Part shown: positions 56,903 to 64,000 of the stretch, one piece after another
Layout of the letters: each line of letters starts with the position of its first letter
How positions within the stretch are numbered: position 1 is the stretch's first letter
Assembly (NCBI RefSeq): GCF_019308285.1
Contig: NZ_WWEM01000032.1
Coordinates: forward strand, 1 to 64,000
Source of the DNA: Flavobacterium quisquiliarum
GTDB taxonomy: Bacteria > Bacteroidota > Bacteroidia > Flavobacteriales > Flavobacteriaceae
Direction of reading: 5' to 3'
Length of the DNA: 64,000 nucleotides
Translations under genes and position numbers: made by a program
The notes under the pieces: generated by a model
What the model saw: the letters and a program-made list of their open reading frames with translations, nothing else
The model's database searches: none
Told to the model about the DNA's origin: nothing

Positions 56903-57394
56903 ATGGGAAATACAAGAGTCAAGATTTTTGAATTAAATGATCAAGAGTTAACATTTGATTTTGGCACATATGCCTTATTAATGTATTATGCCAAACAAAT
57001 AGATCCAATTAAAGGAAAAAAATTAATAAATGCAACAATATCTGAATGGAGTTATAGAATTGAAAATGGAATTCAATTGGATAATATTACAAATGATAAT
57101 AATATGGTACATTTTATTATTTCAGAAATCAATACTGTTATATCTTTTATTGATTCTGAATTAATTCCTAATTTAAGTAATGAACCACAAAATTTAATTA
57201 CAAAATATGGTGGAGAATCTAATTTTGTCAATTTGTATGATAACAATCTAGATTATCTAAAAGTTTTATGTTTTACTAAAGATGAATTCTTTGATGGTGA
57301 TACTCATCAACTAATATTCTTATTAAATGAACTTAAACTTTTTTTTCAATATGCTATAAATCAAAACCAACCTTTTAAAGTGTATGTATATTGA
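56903..57394 (+). CDS. Immunity-type protein, family 2, copy a
   Basis: The 163-residue soluble protein (FDFGTYALLMYYAKQIDPIK, then LITKYGGESNFVNLYDNN) immediately follows the headless toxin module, with the start overlapping its stop. It has a homologue directly downstream (57509-58000) with matching TISEWSYR/TISEWKYR and YGGESNFV/YGGKSNFV. Composition is acidic and it lacks any signal, as expected for cytoplasmic immunity. No named immunity family is recognised, so the role rests on context. Confidence 0.7.
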   Translation: MGNTRVKIFELNDQELTFDFGTYALLMYYAKQIDPIKGKKLINATISEWSYRIENGIQLDNITNDNNMVHFIISEINTVISFIDSELIPNLSNEPQNLITKYGGESNFVNLYDNNLDYLKVLCFTKDEFFDGDTHQLIFLLNELKLFFQYAINQNQPFKVYVY

Positions 57395-57422
57395 CCCGTT
57401 CTATGAAATGTTAGTAATTGCT

Positions 57423-57506
57423 GTGCGAAGTGCTCCAGAGACTCTTAATACCACTAAAGAGATATTAATAGAGAGCTCATATCAGTCAATAAAAAATAAA
57501 TTTTAA
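57423..57506 (+). pseudogene. Duplicated toxin tail before immunity copy b
   Basis: The last 25-28 codons before the second immunity gene read SAPETLNTTKEILIESSYQS and a short Lys-rich end with TAA at 57504-57506. This matches the end of the module at 56472-56902 (IDPEVLNTSKDELIESSYQS). It shows that a complete toxin-immunity cassette was once duplicated here and lost nearly all of its toxin part. Confidence 0.7.
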
Positions 57507-57508
57507 TC

Positions 57509-58000
57509 ATGAGAAAAACGAGAGCAATATATTTTGAATACAACGGTATTGTAGAGCATTTCGATTTTGGCACATTTTCATTATGTATGTATTATGCTAC
57601 ATTAATAAATTGTTTAAAGGCAAAAAAATTGTTTGAAGCTACTATTTCAGAATGGAAATATAGAGTTGAATATGATTTACCTGAAGACAATTTCACATCT
57701 GATGATGATATTGCACACTTTGAAATCTCGGAAATAACAGAAGCAATTGAATTTATTGAAGACATTTTAATTCCTTCTTTAAACAACGAAACAAAAGATA
57801 TCTTATTGAAATATGGCGGGAAATCAAATTTCGTAAAACTATATTATAATAATGCTGGGTTTCTAAAATTTAATGGAATTACTGAGAATGAGTTTTTTGA
57901 AACTAAAGGCGAATCTTTAGCATATCACATGAATAGATTAAAAATAATATTGCAATATTCTTTAGATTTTAGTCAACCATTTATGGTTTATGTAAACTAA
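57509..58000 (+). CDS. Immunity-type protein, family 2, copy b
   Basis: The 163-residue protein is a full-length paralogue of the preceding immunity gene: FDFGTFSLCMYYATLINCLK, FEATISEWKYRVEYDL and LLKYGGKSNFVKLYYNN align throughout. It is preceded only by a toxin-tail remnant. The divergence between the pair (roughly half of positions by eye) suggests they protect against different toxin variants. REP DNA begins 9 nt after the stop. Confidence 0.7.
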   Translation: MRKTRAIYFEYNGIVEHFDFGTFSLCMYYATLINCLKAKKLFEATISEWKYRVEYDLPEDNFTSDDDIAHFEISEITEAIEFIEDILIPSLNNETKDILLKYGGKSNFVKLYYNNAGFLKFNGITENEFFETKGESLAYHMNRLKIILQYSLDFSQPFMVYVN

Positions 58001-58008
58001 TATAATTC

Positions 58009-58072
58009 CCGATCGCGCAGATTTATCTCGGCATCTCCCCGCTGGCGCGAGCGTCTCGCTCGTGAACGCAAA
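58009..58072. repeat. Left boundary of truncated RAYT element 4
   Basis: The second-family motif GATCGCGCAGATTTATCTC is followed by the REP palindrome CGAGCG-TCT-CGCTCG in the CCCCGCTGGCG context, as in element 3. A RAYT start follows at 58103. Confidence 0.85.
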
Positions 58073-58102
58073 GTATTTCTTACATTAGCTCAAAAAAAAT
58101 AA

Positions 58103-58240
58103 ATGAGCAGAAAATACAAATTTAGAGAAAAAACTGGAGCCTACTTTATAAGTTTTGCTACAGTTTACTGGATAGATGTTTTTACAAGAGAAGAGTATTT
58201 TGGCAATATTGTAGAGTCATTAGATTACTGCAGAAAGAAC
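58103..58240 (+). pseudogene. Truncated RAYT, copy 4
   Basis: The first 46 codons match the RAYT start (FREKTGAYFISFATVYWIDV, then IVESLDYCRKN). At about 58240 the frame runs into second-family repeat DNA and stops. The HUH and tyrosine motifs are lost and no right REP follows. It is a dead element whose 3' part was replaced by the repeat. Confidence 0.9.
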
Positions 58241-58346
58241 CCCGATCTCTCAGATTTATCTCTGCAACGATAGCGCGGATTTGCAACCCGATCGCGCAGA
58301 TTTGTCCCCGCAACGATAGCGCGGATTTGCAATCCGTGCCCGCAAA
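58240..58346. repeat. Second interspersed repeat family (tandem remnants)
   Basis: Two tandem units share GATC(T/G)C(T/G)CAGATTT, then GCAACGATAGCGCGGATTTGCAA. The second unit ends in AATCCGTGCCCGC, so GGATT-TGC-AATCC forms a small hairpin. The same family appears at 52607, 55778 and 58009 and, weakly, at 52122. It is a separate repeat from the REP palindrome. Confidence 0.75.
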
Positions 58347-58409
58347 GATTGGAGAGTACTTTTTATAAAAGAACGGAAGCGGAGAGATTTACACAACGTG
58401 TCTTTCTCT

Positions 58410-58440
58410 AAAATAGATTTACAAAAAACATAAAAACAAC
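58410..58440. repeat. 31-bp direct repeat, copy 2
   Basis: Identical to 52577-52607. It runs into the left arm of the terminator at 58433-58467; in copy 1 the sequence after the repeat is REP DNA instead. Copy 2 therefore looks like the original position at the end of the toxin operon. Confidence 0.9.
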
Positions 58441-58467
58441 TCAAAGACAAAATCTTTGAGTTGTTTT
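58433..58467 (+). terminator. Strong terminator at the end of the cassette array
   Basis: A perfect 15-bp stem (AAAACAACTCAAAGA / TCTTTGAGTTGTTTT) with 5-nt loop CAAAA is U-rich at its 3' end. It closes the toxin-immunity array and separates it from the fibre gene. Confidence 0.88.
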
Positions 58468-58789
58468 AAATCAAACGAGAAAGTTCTCTCTTAATTACAA
58501 AAAAATAAATTTTTAAAAACTCTGGAAACTTAAGATCTTAAGTGTTCCTACTCTACTATTGGCTCCATCCAAGTCAATAGTGAAACCTTATTTCTTTGTT
58601 TTACAGCTTTGTAAAATAAAACCCTATTGTGACGCCACTAACACAATTTTTAAACATTCAGATAACTTGCAATCATCCAAAATCAAAAACTGTTTGCAAG
58701 TATCCATATATCTGAATGCATTACGGTAATCCCCTATAAGCCAATTAAAAGCCTATAAATTTTATAAACCCGTAAATAATTAATTAAAA
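58468..58789. other. Non-coding region before the fibre gene
   Basis: About 320 bp without a gene. It contains a perfect 16-bp palindrome ACTTAAGATCTTAAGT (58528-58543), extended outward by GGAA and TTCC. A small hairpin TTTTACA / TGTAAAA lies near 58598-58615. An imperfect long hairpin lies near 58660-58720 (TTCAGATA and TATCTGAA arms). It probably holds the promoter of the fibre gene, but no consensus is clear. Confidence 0.5.
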
Positions 58790-60739
58790 ATGAGTACAAA
58801 TCACAACAGAATCAAAGTGGCAGATTTAGAAAAAAATCAGCCAAACAAAATTTTAAAAACAAATCAAAATGGTGAATTAGAGTTTAGTGATGCGACCAAT
58901 CTTCAAACTGAAACTTACAATGCTCTTGATTGCACTACAGAAGGTAGAGCTTTGGATGCTAGACAAGGAAAAGTATTAAAGGAGATGATTGAAAATGTAC
59001 AACCGCAAATCATTCAAGATGCTTCAGCAAATCAGTATGGGATTATCAATACCACATCATTACAAGAGTTAGGAGGAGCAGACAAAACTATTAATGGGGT
59101 TCGAATCGGTAAAGGAGCAGGAAATGAAATAACGAATACTGTTCTAGGACATGATTCCTTATTTAATAATACAACTGAAGGATATTGCAATACAGCGATT
59201 GGTTATGCATCTTTACAATCAAATATTGATGGTTGCGAAAACACTGCTATAGGCGATAAAGCTGGATTAAATAACATATCAGGTGTTGCAAACACTTTTA
59301 TTGGCGAAGTTACAGGATGGAATAATACAATAGGAAATGATAATATCGCTTTAGGTGCAGGCGCTTTGAAAGAAAATATATCCGGATCAAATAATACTGC
59401 AATTGGTAGTTTAGCTGGCGACTCTTTAATTACGGGAAGTAATAATACTATTATAGGCAGACCGTCTGGTATAAGCTCAAACGATTCAAACTTAGTTGTT
59501 TTAGCAGACGGTGCTGGTAATTATGCTCTAAAAAAAGAAGCAGATAACAGGCTACTTGCTCCAACGCTAACAAATGATTTAATTGATGCAGGCGGAAATA
59601 AATCTTTAATAACAAAAGAATATTTAATGCCTCAACTCGCTTCAAAGCTTACTGCTTCAATTGCAACTGACGAAGAAACTCAAATTAAATCAGCAGTAAC
59701 TGAAGACAACAAAGTTGTTAGTCGATCTAAACTTTACAATTGGTGGGAGGTGATAAAATCGCAAGCCCAAACTATTTCAGGGAAATGGAATTTTACAGGT
59801 ATTCCAACTGCACCAACTGCTTTGGCGGGAACAAATACAAAACAAATCGCTACTACAGAGTTTGTAAAAACAGCTGTAAATAACATTCCGATTCCCGTTA
59901 TAAAAGATGTTTCTGAAAATCAAAGTGGAGTTGTCAATAACACAACACTACAAGAATTAGGAGGAGCAGATAAGACCATTAATGGTATTAGAATCGGTAA
60001 AGGAAATAATTCAATAATTACTAATACTGCATTAGGATATTTAACATTAAACTCGAATACTACAGGCAACCAAAATACAGCTGTAGGTATTGCATCATTA
60101 ATGTCAAACACTACGGGTAATACTAACACAGCTGTAGGTAGGTCATCATTAGGTGAGAATACTACGGGTTGTAATAATACAGCAGCAGGACATTATTCTT
60201 TGTATTTTAATACTACAGGCGAACAAAATACAGCTTTAGGAGCAAGAGCATTGTTTGTGAATAACAATGGCTGTAATAATATAGCAGTAGGTCATCAGGC
60301 AGGAAGTTATTTAACTTCTGGTAGTAATAATTTACTAATTGAAAATATCACAGGCCAAAGTATCACAACTGGTAATAATAATATTGTATTAAATCCAATT
60401 CAAAAAACTGGAATAGTTACAGGAAGTAATAATACAATTATTGGAGGATATGATGGAGTTTTTAATTCCACTGACTCCGATTTAGTAGTCTTAGGAAATG
60501 GTGCAGGTGTAGTTGCCATCAGAAAAGAATCAAACAACAGGCTCTTAGCACCAACACTTACAAATGCTCTAATTGATGCAGGCGGAAATCAATCACTAGT
60601 CACTTTGGGATATTTTAAAGCAAATTCAGCCGTAAATGTTGTAGGGATATATCCTGACAACGCCACTGCTCTTTCTAACGGGAAAAAAGTGGGAGATGTC
60701 TATAGAAAAGCTACAGGAGAATTAATGATAGTATTCTAA
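58790..60739 (+). CDS. Phage-tail-fibre-like protein with beta-roll repeats
   Basis: The 649-residue protein consists of two related halves. Each begins with QELGGADKTINGxRIGKG and then a series of repeats of the type NTTGxxNTAVGxxSL (about residues 115-215 and 400-540), as in YadA-like heads and phage fibres. Each half ends with NRLLAPTLTNxLIDAGGNxSL. A joining segment (GKWNFTGIPTAPTALAGTNT, then KQIATTEFVKTAV) is a typical phage tail-fibre motif. The C-terminal peptide (KKVGDVYRKATGELMIVF) resembles a fibre tip. It is likely a trimeric fibre that contacts a surface ligand. It has no signal peptide. Confidence 0.8.
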   Translation: MSTNHNRIKVADLEKNQPNKILKTNQNGELEFSDATNLQTETYNALDCTTEGRALDARQGKVLKEMIENVQPQIIQDASANQYGIINTTSLQELGGADKTINGVRIGKGAGNEITNTVLGHDSLFNNTTEGYCNTAIGYASLQSNIDGCENTAIGDKAGLNNISGVANTFIGEVTGWNNTIGNDNIALGAGALKENISGSNNTAIGSLAGDSLITGSNNTIIGRPSGISSNDSNLVVLADGAGNYALKKEADNRLLAPTLTNDLIDAGGNKSLITKEYLMPQLASKLTASIATDEETQIKSAVTEDNKVVSRSKLYNWWEVIKSQAQTISGKWNFTGIPTAPTALAGTNTKQIATTEFVKTAVNNIPIPVIKDVSENQSGVVNNTTLQELGGADKTINGIRIGKGNNSIITNTALGYLTLNSNTTGNQNTAVGIASLMSNTTGNTNTAVGRSSLGENTTGCNNTAAGHYSLYFNTTGEQNTALGARALFVNNNGCNNIAVGHQAGSYLTSGSNNLLIENITGQSITTGNNNIVLNPIQKTGIVTGSNNTIIGGYDGVFNSTDSDLVVLGNGAGVVAIRKESNNRLLAPTLTNALIDAGGNQSLVTLGYFKANSAVNVVGIYPDNATALSNGKKVGDVYRKATGELMIVF

Positions 60740-60867
60740 TTAAGATATTAATCTTACAACACAATGAATCGATTATAAAATCAAAAAAACTTATTAATAC
60801 CTTCCACCTACTTCATCAACATTAAGTATAAAAAATGAGCTCCTCAATAATTTTTTTAAGGAGCCAT

Positions 60868-60901
60868 AAAAGATAGGTTTCTGTAGAGAAACCTATCTTT
60901 T
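60868..60901 (+). terminator. Terminator after the fibre gene
   Basis: A perfect 15-bp stem AAAAGATAGGTTTCT / AGAAACCTATCTTTT with loop GTAG lies about 130 nt after the fibre stop and ends in a T-run. Confidence 0.88.
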
Positions 60902-61278
60902 AAAAACCGAAAACTATTTTCAGCCCAATGGTAAAACTGCCTTTCTTTTACAGAATCGTCTAAAAAATCCTTCCAAACCTCATCCACTTTCTTTACAACT
61001 CTGTAAAGCTCCAGAACATCCATGTTAAACCGCTAAGCAGCTCTTTTTTAAGCTCCAATTTTAGATTCATCTTTACGCTGTCAAAAGAAAAAAAAACATT
61101 TAAAACCTCCTGAAAAACTAAATCTTTTGAAAATTATTAAGCAGACAAATTGTTAAAACTCCTTAGAAAAATCTCTAAAAAAAACTATGCCATTACACCC
61201 CAAAGATTGGTTCGATCTAACTACAATTTAATAAGTCAAAACACGAACAAAAAATTAAAGTCAAAAACAAATTAGAAT
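60902..61278. other. Non-coding block B, related to block A
   Basis: The region before the large last gene has no convincing coding frame. About 60985-61090 aligns with 44615-44715 (shared TTTCTTTACAAC, TGTAAAGC, CATGTT, TTTTTTAAG/TTTTTTAGG, TGTCAAAAG). It may be a promoter/leader module reused for separate late units. Confidence 0.45.
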
Positions 61279-64000
61279 ATGCCAACTAATCCAATTCCTG
61301 CGGTTCCAATTCCTACAGCAAGATACTATCCCCGATTATCGGAGATTATTACTGTAGATGATTTACCTGAATTTTTATCGTTTGTTGAAGATGGTATGAA
61401 AGCCATTTTTGATAAAATTCATTATAAAAACTTACAATACTCAAAAGGATATCGCGGCGATTCTGCCTTTTATAGTCTTGATATTGTATCAAGCGAAAAA
61501 CTCGCTATTCCATTACCGTTTAATCTTGGACTTGTCCTTAATCCAGACTTGGATGGAGATTCTTCGATTTCCTCTTTTCCAATCACTTTAGAATATCAGT
61601 GGGAAATTTTAGCTTTCTTAAAAACATTCCGCTCCAGCAGTTTCTCTTTTTCTCTGGAAGACTTTTATTCTCTGGGTCTTCAGGTTTTTCGCATCAGCGA
61701 GGAACAGGTTGTGGCGCACATGATGAATATTTTTGTAGAAGCTGAAGAAGGAAAAACAAAATACGAACAGCTTTTAGAAGATATCAATACGCTTCAAAAT
61801 ACCGATCTGGAATTTCCTGCTGGTGTAGAGCAATCTATCAGCGCTATTATTAACCTTATCAATACTAGCACCGTAATTACAAAATCGATTCCAGCACTTT
61901 TATTTGCTTCTTATATCGTCTCAGATGATTTAGCAACTACTAAAAGTAAGCTTCAGGAATTTTACAACATTGTAGTTCCTGACGGAATCGAGGCTCACAT
62001 TAAAAGAATCATTACGCCAAAAGCCAAAGCTACTTTAGCTTTAAGCGCTGGTATCGAATTTCCAAGAAACATTTTAAAACCAGTCCAGCCTAATGGTTCT
62101 GATTATGGTAATGGAACTGAAAAATCAATATTTAAATTCGCTCAGGCACAATTATATGCCGACACCGAAGAAGGAATTGGTTATCAATTAGAGTTAGGCG
62201 GAACGCTAAAACCAGATTATGCCATGATTGGCAATACAGGTTTACTGCTTCAGTTAGACACTTTAAAAGTAGATTTAAGCAAGAAAACCAATATTCCAGA
62301 AGCCGATGCAGACGGTCGTCCAAATGATTTTGTCGGCGTTTATGCTCGTGCTGTTTCGGTAACTCTGCCATCGAAATGGTTTAATGAAATCCCCGAAACT
62401 CCAGGAAGCACTACTCCAACATTAAAACTAGGTGCTTCAGATTTATTAATAGGTTCTGGCGGTCTTTCTGGAAATATTTATTTGGAAACAGTTCCAAGTA
62501 AAAATGGTGCTTTTAGTTATTTCAATGATAAATTCAATTTTAATTATCCGATTACCATGTTCGAAAAAGACGAAAATGGTGTGGCCAATAAAAAAGAAAT
62601 TGCAGATTACGCCTCTTTACTTGCCTTCTTACAGGAATTAAACAGCAAAAATTTGCCTTATGCTTTTGATTATCCGTTATCGTTAACGACACTTTCTGGA
62701 ATAGTTTCAACAACTGTTGATCCTTCAACAACTTATATTTTTACGGAAGCCAAAGATTATCAAGCCTTTTTAGCAGAGCTGTATGACAATACACTTTGGA
62801 GAACAATTGGTCAAAAAGATAAAGGTTTTAAGGTTGGTTTCAACAAATTTGATATTTCCTTTAAACAGAACAAAGTAATTGGTTCTAATATCAAAGGGAA
62901 ATTAGAAATTGATAAATTTAAAATTAAGAGAGAAAATCTACCTGATGTACCATTTACTGCTTTGGTTGAAGGCCACTTGCAGGATAATGGTGATTTTAAT
63001 CTTACGGCTTCTTTCTCTAAAGAAAATGAACCGCAAGCCAACTTATTTGATCTTGTAAAATTCGATTTCCATAGTGTTGAATTAGGAAAACAAGATGATG
63101 ACTATTATTTAGGAACTTCATGTAAAGTTTCGTTTGATGATGAAAGCTTAATTGGAAAACTTTTTAAAGGTCAGAACTTTGAGGTTGAAAAACTTCGTGT
63201 TTACAGCGACGGAAATATCGAGATTGAAGGCGGCTCTATTCCAATTCCTATCAGTCTTTCTATAAATCTTGGTCCAGTTCAAATGGGTGTAACCAACATT
63301 AACTTTGGTTCTACGCAGATTAACGGCCGTAAATATAATTTCTGGGGATTTGATGGAGCTATAAGCGTTAATCCACTTGGAGTTGATGCTCGTGGAGAAG
63401 GAATAAAATTTTATTACTCTACTGATCATAATGAAAAAGGTCTTGAAAAAGATACCTTTTTAAGAATTCAAACAATAGAAGTCGATTTAATTATTCCTGG
63501 AACTGCTACCGAGGCTTCGGCTATGGCAATTATTCACGGTATGATTTCGCTTCCTGAGCCAGGGAAATCTCAAGAATTTATAGGCGAAGTTGGTTTAAAA
63601 CTTCCAAAAGCCAAAATTTCAGGAAGTGTTGGTATGCGATTTATGCCTAAGTATCCAGCCTTTTTACTAGATGCCAGTATCGAACTTCCTGTACCTATTC
63701 CGTTAGGATTTCTTGCTATTAATGCTTTTAGAGGTTTACTAGGGTTTAGATATGTAGCAACTAAAGAAGCCGCAGGACTAAAAAAAGACAATAGCTGGTA
63801 TGAATTTTACAAACATCCAAAACCTGGAATTAATATTAGAAAATTCAGCGGTCCACCGGATTCGATGAAATACAATGCACCATTTTCTATTGGAGCTGGA
63901 GCTACTTTTGGTACAGTTGCAGACGGCGGACATGTTTTGTCTTTGAGAGCGATGTTACTGCTTTCACTTCCTACCTTATTTTACATTGAAGCAGGATTGA
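61279..64000 (+). CDS. Very large beta-rich protein of the phage-like locus (partial)
   Basis: The reading frame starts at ATG 61279 and is open to the window end, at least 907 codons, with no stop. There is no signal peptide. The sequence is rich in beta-type stretches and regular amphipathic segments (TLALSAGIEFPRNILKPVQP, VKFDFHSVELGKQDDDYYLG, SIPIPISLSINLGPVQMGVT). From about residue 500 on it resembles repeated beta-sheet domains (FNKFDISFKQNKVIGSNIKG, LNLGPVQMGV-type). No family is recognised. Position after a fibre gene and before unknown downstream genes suggests a large structural or surface-exposed component. Confidence 0.7.
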   Translation, partial: MPTNPIPAVPIPTARYYPRLSEIITVDDLPEFLSFVEDGMKAIFDKIHYKNLQYSKGYRGDSAFYSLDIVSSEKLAIPLPFNLGLVLNPDLDGDSSISSFPITLEYQWEILAFLKTFRSSSFSFSLEDFYSLGLQVFRISEEQVVAHMMNIFVEAEEGKTKYEQLLEDINTLQNTDLEFPAGVEQSISAIINLINTSTVITKSIPALLFASYIVSDDLATTKSKLQEFYNIVVPDGIEAHIKRIITPKAKATLALSAGIEFPRNILKPVQPNGSDYGNGTEKSIFKFAQAQLYADTEEGIGYQLELGGTLKPDYAMIGNTGLLLQLDTLKVDLSKKTNIPEADADGRPNDFVGVYARAVSVTLPSKWFNEIPETPGSTTPTLKLGASDLLIGSGGLSGNIYLETVPSKNGAFSYFNDKFNFNYPITMFEKDENGVANKKEIADYASLLAFLQELNSKNLPYAFDYPLSLTTLSGIVSTTVDPSTTYIFTEAKDYQAFLAELYDNTLWRTIGQKDKGFKVGFNKFDISFKQNKVIGSNIKGKLEIDKFKIKRENLPDVPFTALVEGHLQDNGDFNLTASFSKENEPQANLFDLVKFDFHSVELGKQDDDYYLGTSCKVSFDDESLIGKLFKGQNFEVEKLRVYSDGNIEIEGGSIPIPISLSINLGPVQMGVTNINFGSTQINGRKYNFWGFDGAISVNPLGVDARGEGIKFYYSTDHNEKGLEKDTFLRIQTIEVDLIIPGTATEASAMAIIHGMISLPEPGKSQEFIGEVGLKLPKAKISGSVGMRFMPKYPAFLLDASIELPVPIPLGFLAINAFRGLLGFRYVATKEAAGLKKDNSWYEFYKHPKPGINIRKFSGPPDSMKYNAPFSIGAGATFGTVADGGHVLSLRAMLLLSLPTLFYIEAGL

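Noticed and set aside
52526-58346. CRISPR array
   Set aside because: Repeats are palindromic and irregularly spaced, flank transposase genes in inverted orientation, and no cas genes are present.
63148-63791. Minus-strand frames of 73-93 codons near the right end
   Set aside because: They are antisense to the large open frame that starts at 61279 and lack protein character.

Overview
The window is AT-rich DNA from a member of the Bacteroidota, most likely a Flavobacterium. The evidence is the 16S rRNA with its tRNA-Ile, promoters of the TTG / TAnnTTTG type, A-rich leaders in place of strong Shine-Dalgarno sites, and the gene families present. No species is claimed.

Region 1 (1-6.6 kb): the start of an rRNA operon on the minus strand (promoter, 16S, tRNA-Ile), a small lipoprotein, a formate/nitrite-type channel with a palindromic operator candidate, a degenerate stretch holding a 63-nt tetranucleotide repeat, an SDR oxidoreductase, a frameshifted small membrane gene and an AraC regulator.

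Region 2 (7-30.4 kb): a capsule or exopolysaccharide locus. Twenty genes on the minus strand appear to run from 28.4 kb down to 7.8 kb. The order is GDP-mannose and GDP-fucose precursor genes, a small kinase/pseudo-receiver pair, glycosyltransferases, acetyltransferases, a Wzy-like polymerase, a Wzx flippase, a VanZ-like protein, the initiating phosphoglycosyltransferase, Wza, and a Wzc tyrosine kinase with a Tyr-rich tail. A CpsB-type phosphatase converges on it from the left, and ugd diverges from it on the right.

Region 3 (30.4-41.1 kb): an XRE regulator, a two-component cluster (GAF-PAS-PAS kinase with receiver, a receiver-AraC regulator, a lone receiver), a membrane protein, a secreted alpha/beta hydrolase, a restriction endonuclease with a convergent C5-cytosine methyltransferase, and an L,D-transpeptidase-like enzyme.

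Region 4 (41.4-64 kb, continuing past the window) is the most unusual. It begins like a temperate phage: an S24 repressor with a Ser/Lys pair and Ala-Gly cleavage site, a divergent early promoter, short early genes and a DUF3164 protein. A lysis-like cassette follows (membrane coiled-coil protein, CHAP-type peptidase, lipoprotein). No transposase, terminase, capsid or sheath gene is seen. Instead there are large proteins: a 718-aa beta-rich protein, a 1112-aa polymorphic toxin ending in a deaminase-like domain, a phage-fibre-like protein and a very large protein that leaves the window.

Between the toxin and the fibre lies an array of decapitated toxin C-terminal pieces and immunity genes, separated by four copies (three intact, one truncated) of a REP-associated tyrosine transposase (RAYT). 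Each intact copy is bounded by inverted REP-like palindromes. The repeated order is immunity gene, REP-RAYT-REP, headless toxin tail, immunity gene. The layout suggests a phage-derived toxin delivery or bacteriocin locus whose cassette store is invaded, and perhaps shuffled, by RAYT/REP elements. That functional reading is inference; the gene order and repeats are directly visible.
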